DNA of 64,000 nucleotides from Sphingobacterium nematocida (lineage in GTDB: Bacteria > Bacteroidota > Bacteroidia > Sphingobacteriales > Sphingobacteriaceae), in contig NZ_FUZF01000009.1 of assembly GCF_900168125.1 (NCBI RefSeq), forward strand, positions 109,273 through 173,272, given 5' to 3'. This document shows positions 59,647 to 64,000 of the stretch, piece after piece (the first letter of the stretch is position 1; each line of letters opens with the position of its first letter). The notes beneath the pieces were generated by a model. It ran no database searches. It saw only the letters and a program-made list of their open reading frames with translations, and was not told where the DNA came from. A program made the position numbers and the translations under genes.

Positions 59647-61425
59647 TTAGGCAGAACGGTACAAATCGTCAAACAAGTTTTTATACTTTTCTAGAATCAC
59701 CTTACGTTTCATTTTGAGAGTTGGAGTTAGCTCTCCGCTTTCGATGGTAAACTCTTCCATCAAAACTATAGGCTTCTTAATCTGTTCCCAATTTCCAAAA
59801 TGTTGATTGGCCACACGAATTTCATTATTTATTTTCTTCAAAACAACCTCATGTTTAAGAAATTCTTCTCTGGGAAGGTTCGCTATATCTGGAGCATTGT
59901 TTCGGCTCCATTCTAATAAATTGGAATAATTGGGAACGATATATGCCGATGCAAACTTCTGCCCATCACCAATTACCATTGCCTGTTCGATAAAGGGCGA
60001 CTCGACGAGGCGCTTTTCGATGGGCTGTGGTGTCACATACTTGCCTCCTGATATCTTGAACATCTCTTTCTTACGGTCGATAATCTTGATGAATCGTCCC
60101 TCTTCTAGAACTGCAATATCTCCGGTGTGCAGCCATCCATCTACAATCGTCTTACTGGTCTCTTCTGGATCTTTGTAATACCCCATCATCACATTAGGCC
60201 CTTTGACGAGTATTTCGCCATCTGCCGCTAACTTTACCTCAACATACTTTACAGGAAGTCCGACGGTTCCAATCCGTATGCCATTAATATAATGATTCAC
60301 CGCAATAAGAGGAGAGGCTTCGGTCATTCCGTAACCTTCGTATATAGGGATGCCAGCGGCCAAAAACATGCGTGCGAGTTTGTTATGCAAAGAAGCGGAT
60401 CCAGATGCTACAGTGATGAGATGCCCACCCAAGGCATCATACCATTTGCTTAATACTAGTTTGCGCGCTAGGGATAACTTAAAATTATAAATAGAGCTTC
60501 TCTTGGCCGGATTCGGGTCGTACATATCAGCAATATCTACTGCCCAGTCAAATATTTTACGTTTGATTCCAGACAGCTCATGACCTGTCCTCATTATTTT
60601 CTCATAAACCTTTTCCAATATACGAGGTACAGCGGTCATAATGTGAGGCTTCACTTCGCCAAGATTTTGTCCTATTTTTTCTAACGACTCAGCAATATGA
60701 ATTGTAATACCAATATACATATAGGTGTAAATAACCATCCGCTCATAGGCATGACAGGGAGGAAGAAAAGTAAGACCACGATCAAAGGCCTGACAAGGTG
60801 TAATATCTCTAGCTGACAAAACATTGAAGATAATATTATCGTGAGACAACATTACACCTTTGGGCTTCCCAGTCGTACCAGAGGTATAAATCAAAGTCGC
60901 TAAATCTGTCGGTAAAATCTGATCTCGATAGCTATCCAGAAGATTGACGTCTTTATGCAAACCTAATCCTTTTAACTCGGCCCAGTTTCTAACATCTGGA
61001 GCTTCGGCAATACAAAAGATATACTTTAAGCTGTAAATACTTGTTTTTAGATTGCTAATCCGATTATATAATGCTTTATTTCCGACTACACAAAGCTTAA
61101 CCTCAGCATCATTGAATATATACTGATAATCTGTGTCGGTGATATTGGGATACATCGCCACCACAACAGCACCTATCTGCTGTATAGCAAAATCCATCAT
61201 GTGCCACTCCACACTACTATCCGCAATGAGTCCTACTTTTTCTCCGGCTACAACACCGAGCTCTAACAATCCCAGTGATAATTTATCCACTTCGATCAAA
61301 AAATCTTGCGTACTGAGATAGTGCCACTGACCGTCATGTTTGTGTCCAAACATGGGCAAATTGGGATACAACTCAATCTGACGTCTAGCCAGATCAAATA
61401 GTCTTAAATTCTGTTTTTCTATCAT
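59647..61425 (-). CDS. Long-chain acyl-CoA synthetase (AMP-forming)
   Basis: A 592-residue adenylate-forming enzyme that activates fatty acids to acyl-CoA. P-loop motif YTSGTTGKPKGV, then LPPCHAYERM, GYGMTEASPLI, DGWLHTGDIA and the Lys in DRKKEMFKISGGKYV. Length and layout match the long-chain (FACL/FadD15-like) group. It is cotranscribed with the lipid kinase, so it may feed phospholipid turnover rather than beta oxidation (inference). Confidence 0.95.
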   Translation of the reverse strand: MIEKQNLRLFDLARRQIELYPNLPMFGHKHDGQWHYLSTQDFLIEVDKLSLGLLELGVVAGEKVGLIADSSVEWHMMDFAIQQIGAVVVAMYPNITDTDYQYIFNDAEVKLCVVGNKALYNRISNLKTSIYSLKYIFCIAEAPDVRNWAELKGLGLHKDVNLLDSYRDQILPTDLATLIYTSGTTGKPKGVMLSHDNIIFNVLSARDITPCQAFDRGLTFLPPCHAYERMVIYTYMYIGITIHIAESLEKIGQNLGEVKPHIMTAVPRILEKVYEKIMRTGHELSGIKRKIFDWAVDIADMYDPNPAKRSSIYNFKLSLARKLVLSKWYDALGGHLITVASGSASLHNKLARMFLAAGIPIYEGYGMTEASPLIAVNHYINGIRIGTVGLPVKYVEVKLAADGEILVKGPNVMMGYYKDPEETSKTIVDGWLHTGDIAVLEEGRFIKIIDRKKEMFKISGGKYVTPQPIEKRLVESPFIEQAMVIGDGQKFASAYIVPNYSNLLEWSRNNAPDIANLPREEFLKHEVVLKKINNEIRVANQHFGNWEQIKKPIVLMEEFTIESGELTPTLKMKRKVILEKYKNLFDDLYRSA

Positions 61426-61489
61426 ACTTTAAATAGCATATGTCGCAAGACAAAAAATACTAATGCACATTGAATTTATTATTGTGTAG

Positions 61490-61497
61490 CAAAGTTA
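61490..61497 (-). promoter_or_regulatory. Putative -7 box of the acyl-CoA synthetase gene
   Basis: Minus-strand TAACTTTG matches TAnnTTTG, 64 nt upstream of the ATG. Confidence 0.35.
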
Positions 61498-61618
61498 ATA
61501 AATAGACAGCTCCACAAACAAAAATGAAATAAAAACATTTTTAATTTATTTTAATAATTATTATCTTGATTTTGATTTAATTTATATTTTTACCCTATCG
61601 TAATCAAATATTAAATCT

Positions 61619-63460
61619 ATGGACTTTCTAAATGGCATAAATGCCTTGACCTTAATTTTCGTTTCGTTACTAATATTCGCTATAGCATATCGCTTTTATG
61701 GTATTTTTATGGCTAATAAAGTACTACGCTTAAACAACAAAAATATTACCCCAGCGCATGAATTTGCCGACGGTCAAGATTATGTTTCTACCAACAGAAA
61801 TGTACTATTTGGCCATCATTTTGCCGCTATAGCAGCCGCTGGTCCACTAGTGGGGCCCGTTTTAGCGGCTCAGTTTGGCTATTTACCTGGGACGCTTTGG
61901 ATTTTAATTGGTTGCGTTTTAGCAGGAGGTGTACACGACATGATCGTTCTTTTTGCCTCCATAAGACACAAGGGAGAGAGTTTAGCTTCTATAGCCTACA
62001 AGGAAATTGGCAAAACAACAGGAACCATTACAGGAATCGCTGTGCTATTCATCCTCATACTGACACTTGCAGGTCTTTCTTTAGCTTGTATAAGTGCGAT
62101 GCACGAAGCATCTTGGTCACTTTTTACAGTAATCATCACTATGCCAATTGCAATTTTAATGGGCTTAATTATGAGATATCGTAAAGATTCTGTAACGCTG
62201 GCAAGCATAATTGGGGGCCTATTGCTGATTGTTGGTATCATCGGCGGACATAACTTAATGCAATATGAACAGATAAGTAATCTATTTCATTGGAATATTA
62301 ATACCATATCGATAGCTATTGCTGTATATGGATTTCTAGCCTCGGTACTCCCTATGTGGTTATTATTGGTCCCCAGAGATTATCTATCTACCTATTTAAA
62401 AATCGGAACCATATTAATGCTTGCAGTAGGGATAGTATTTGTACAGCCGACCCTACAGATGCCTGCTATCACAGATTTTGTGTTTGGAGGGGGACCAATC
62501 ATCGGCGGCCCTGTATTGCCCTTTATTTTTATTGTAATTGCTTGTGGAGCTATTTCTGGCTTTCATGCGGTTATTGCTACCGGAACGACCCCCAAAATGC
62601 TGGCAAATGAACGAGAAATTCTTTTTGTGGGATATGGAGCCATGCTTGTCGAAGGTTTTGTCGCATTAATGGCGTTAATCGCTGCGTGTACGCTGATGCC
62701 CGGAGACTATTTTGCAATAAATACGCCTATTGCTGCTTACGAAAGTTTTATCACACAGCATCCTGAATTAATAACCGTAGACCTGGATCATTTTATAGAG
62801 AAAATTGGTGTGGATCTACATGGCCGAACAGGGGGAGCGGTGTCACTAGCGGTTGGTATGGCTCATATTTTTGACAATATTCCTTTTATGGACGATGTAA
62901 TGGCGTACTGGTACAACTTTGCTATTATGTTTGAGGCTGTTTTTATTCTGACGGCAATAGATGCCGGAACACGTGTCGGGCGTTTTTTTCTTCAAGAGAT
63001 GCTAGGAAATGTTATGCCACAATTTAAGGACAAGAATTGGATACCGGGAATCCTTATCAGTAGCTTTTTATTCACTTTTGCTTGGGGGTATCTGGTGTAT
63101 ACAGGAAATGTAAGTAGTATTTGGCCGCTATTCGGCATTAGTAATCAACTTTTGGCCGCATGTGGTCTTATCGTCTGTACAACAATGCTCATCCGCATGG
63201 ATAGGGGGAAGTATGCATTATGTACAGCTATACCGGGAATATTTATGGCAGTTATTACGTTCTGGGCGGGCTATGAACAAGTTTTTAATACTTATTTACC
63301 CAATATGCAATACTTGTTGGCTGGATTAGCTGTATTTGCGATGGTTCTTATGCTAATTGTATTTGTAGGAGCATTCGTAAAGTGGTACAAATTGCTCAGG
63401 ATACCCGCTAATTACACCGATTTTTATAACGAAAAGGTAAAAGAAATCGTAGATAGATAA
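61619..63460 (+). CDS. cstA: Carbon starvation protein / pyruvate transporter CstA
   Basis: A 613-residue polytopic membrane protein of the CstA family, with about fifteen helices. CstA imports pyruvate or peptides during carbon starvation. Family signatures are FGHHFAAIAAAGPLVGPVLAAQ near residue 65, GTLWILIGCVLAGGVHDM, and ISGFHAVIATGTTPKML. The product is shorter than E. coli CstA (701) but typical for Bacteroidota. Strong terminator follows the stop by 5 nt. Confidence 0.95.
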   Translation: MDFLNGINALTLIFVSLLIFAIAYRFYGIFMANKVLRLNNKNITPAHEFADGQDYVSTNRNVLFGHHFAAIAAAGPLVGPVLAAQFGYLPGTLWILIGCVLAGGVHDMIVLFASIRHKGESLASIAYKEIGKTTGTITGIAVLFILILTLAGLSLACISAMHEASWSLFTVIITMPIAILMGLIMRYRKDSVTLASIIGGLLLIVGIIGGHNLMQYEQISNLFHWNINTISIAIAVYGFLASVLPMWLLLVPRDYLSTYLKIGTILMLAVGIVFVQPTLQMPAITDFVFGGGPIIGGPVLPFIFIVIACGAISGFHAVIATGTTPKMLANEREILFVGYGAMLVEGFVALMALIAACTLMPGDYFAINTPIAAYESFITQHPELITVDLDHFIEKIGVDLHGRTGGAVSLAVGMAHIFDNIPFMDDVMAYWYNFAIMFEAVFILTAIDAGTRVGRFFLQEMLGNVMPQFKDKNWIPGILISSFLFTFAWGYLVYTGNVSSIWPLFGISNQLLAACGLIVCTTMLIRMDRGKYALCTAIPGIFMAVITFWAGYEQVFNTYLPNMQYLLAGLAVFAMVLMLIVFVGAFVKWYKLLRIPANYTDFYNEKVKEIVDR

Positions 63461-63465
63461 AGGAA

Positions 63466-63498
63466 AAGCCCAATAATATCGCACATATTATTGGGCTT
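63466..63498. terminator. Terminator of cstA
   Basis: AAGCCCAATAATAT pairs perfectly with ATATTATTGGGCTT around CGCAC. Confidence 0.85.
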
Positions 63499-63663
63499 AG
63501 GAAGTATATTGTAATTATAAGTGATTAATAAAATGTATTTTACAATCTAATATTAGATAATCAAAACTTGTGCCAAAAGATTACATCACTAACGACAACA
63601 AGACTGAAACACAGCAAAATAACACTAAAAGACCTATCTGTGTAGTTATATTTCTACATATTT

Positions 63664-64000
63664 GGGAGTGTAACTCAAACTGTGTCATTGGATAATTAAC
63701 CAAAATCTAAAAGCCTCTATCAAGTTTGAGCCTATCCCCAAATTTAATGTAAAGTTGGGATATGGTCAAGCCCCAGTTGTGTATTGGCATTGTCCACTTT
63801 TTAGAGATGTCCCTTATAATCAGGAACATCAACTTCATAAGAGCCTGTTCAGAACTGAATGCACCTTTAGTTTTCGTAATTTTACGGACCTGACGGTGCA
63901 TTCCTTCAATAGGATTAGTGGTGTAAATAGTCTTGCGGACCTGCTCATCATACTCGAAAAAAGTAGATAAGTTCGTCCAATTATCCAGCCAGGATTTAGC
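63664..64000 (-). mobile_element. IS256-family insertion sequence, partial
   Basis: The transposase 3' end occupies 63707-64000. The DNA just outside it (63664-63686, GGGAGTGTAACTCAAACTG) matches the look of IS256-type terminal repeats, so the element edge is probably near 63664. The other end and the target duplication lie outside the window. Confidence 0.75.
63707..64000 (-). CDS. IS256-family (Mutator-type) transposase, C-terminal part
   Basis: The frame is open from base 64000 (beyond the window) to TAG at 63707, 97 codons. TTNPIEGMHRQVRK carries the last catalytic Glu of the DDE triad and the Arg that follow it. GAFSSEQALMKLMFLIIRDISKKW and NWGLTISQL are the family's conserved C-terminus. 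An internal ATG (63901) is not the start. Transposes the IS by copy-out-paste-in. Confidence 0.93.
   Translation of the reverse strand, partial: AKSWLDNWTNLSTFFEYDEQVRKTIYTTNPIEGMHRQVRKITKTKGAFSSEQALMKLMFLIIRDISKKWTMPIHNWGLTISQLYIKFGDRLKLDRGF

Noticed and set aside
63755..63970. 71-residue plus-strand ORF at the right edge
   Set aside because: It is the reverse of the IS256 transposase reading frame, which shows clear family motifs.

Overview
The window comes from a chromosome of the Bacteroidota, most likely family Sphingobacteriaceae (Sphingobacterium or a close relative). The evidence is the promoter type (repeated TAnnTTTG -7 boxes), a SusC/SusD pair with FecI/FecR regulators, a tmRNA with tag GEENYALAA, DUF2911, HU-like and QEGLA-family genes, tRNA and tmRNA genes without encoded CCA, and an AT-rich, dense gene layout. 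Most of the window is ordinary chromosome. A partial IS256-family element enters at the right edge.

Layout. 1-5 kb: purA (cut by the left edge), an atypical SDR, an MFS exporter, a Crp/Fnr regulator, an SMR pump, and a ClbS/DfsB-type gene broken by an early stop codon. 5-11.8 kb: small secreted and hypothetical proteins, DUF2911, ssrA (tmRNA), a Lys/Ala-rich histone-H1-like protein, a LOG-family hydrolase, a secreted endonuclease/exonuclease/phosphatase-fold protein, FabH and tRNA-Pro(GGG). 11.8-22 kb: two hypothetical envelope proteins, a zinc-ribbon protein facing ssb across a perfect 13-bp inverted repeat, alkaline phosphatase, a DUF937-OmpA fusion, a lipocalin, DUF4268, an S1/P1 nuclease and a large DUF5686-type outer-membrane protein. 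22-29 kb: guaA with a coupled lipoprotein, an RNA m5C methyltransferase, UspA, and an NlpC/P60-TPR-FKBP operon.

29-34 kb: a compact minus-strand operon of an N-formylglutamate amidohydrolase-like protein, a QEGLA/DUF1704 putative metallopeptidase, a GshB-like ATP-grasp ligase and an MBL-fold hydrolase. This is the best candidate for an uncharacterised pathway here. 34-46.8 kb: an ECF sigma operon with a probable self-recognised promoter, a TonB receptor overlapping a BamA/TamA-like barrel gene, a GNAT enzyme, a D-cysteine desulfhydrase/ACC deaminase-like enzyme, RluD-type pseudouridine synthase, a class IV aminotransferase, a large secreted possible glycosidase, and mnmE.

46.8-56 kb: an HU-like protein, a small HTH protein and a secreted SNase, then a FecI-FecR-SusC-SusD-lipoprotein uptake locus whose last gene appears shortened by a stop codon. 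56-64 kb: a sulfur-oxidation-type operon (persulfide dioxygenase-rhodanese fusion, TPMT-like methyltransferase, small YgaP-like membrane protein), a DsbA/FrnE-like protein, diacylglycerol kinase, long-chain acyl-CoA synthetase, CstA and the IS256 transposase fragment.

Two general signals stand out. At guaA, mnmE and the rluD-like gene the -7 box lies exactly 4 nt before the ATG, which predicts leaderless mRNAs. Two genes carry single in-frame stops next to otherwise coherent coding sequence. All functional calls rest on recognising motifs by eye; no database search was run.
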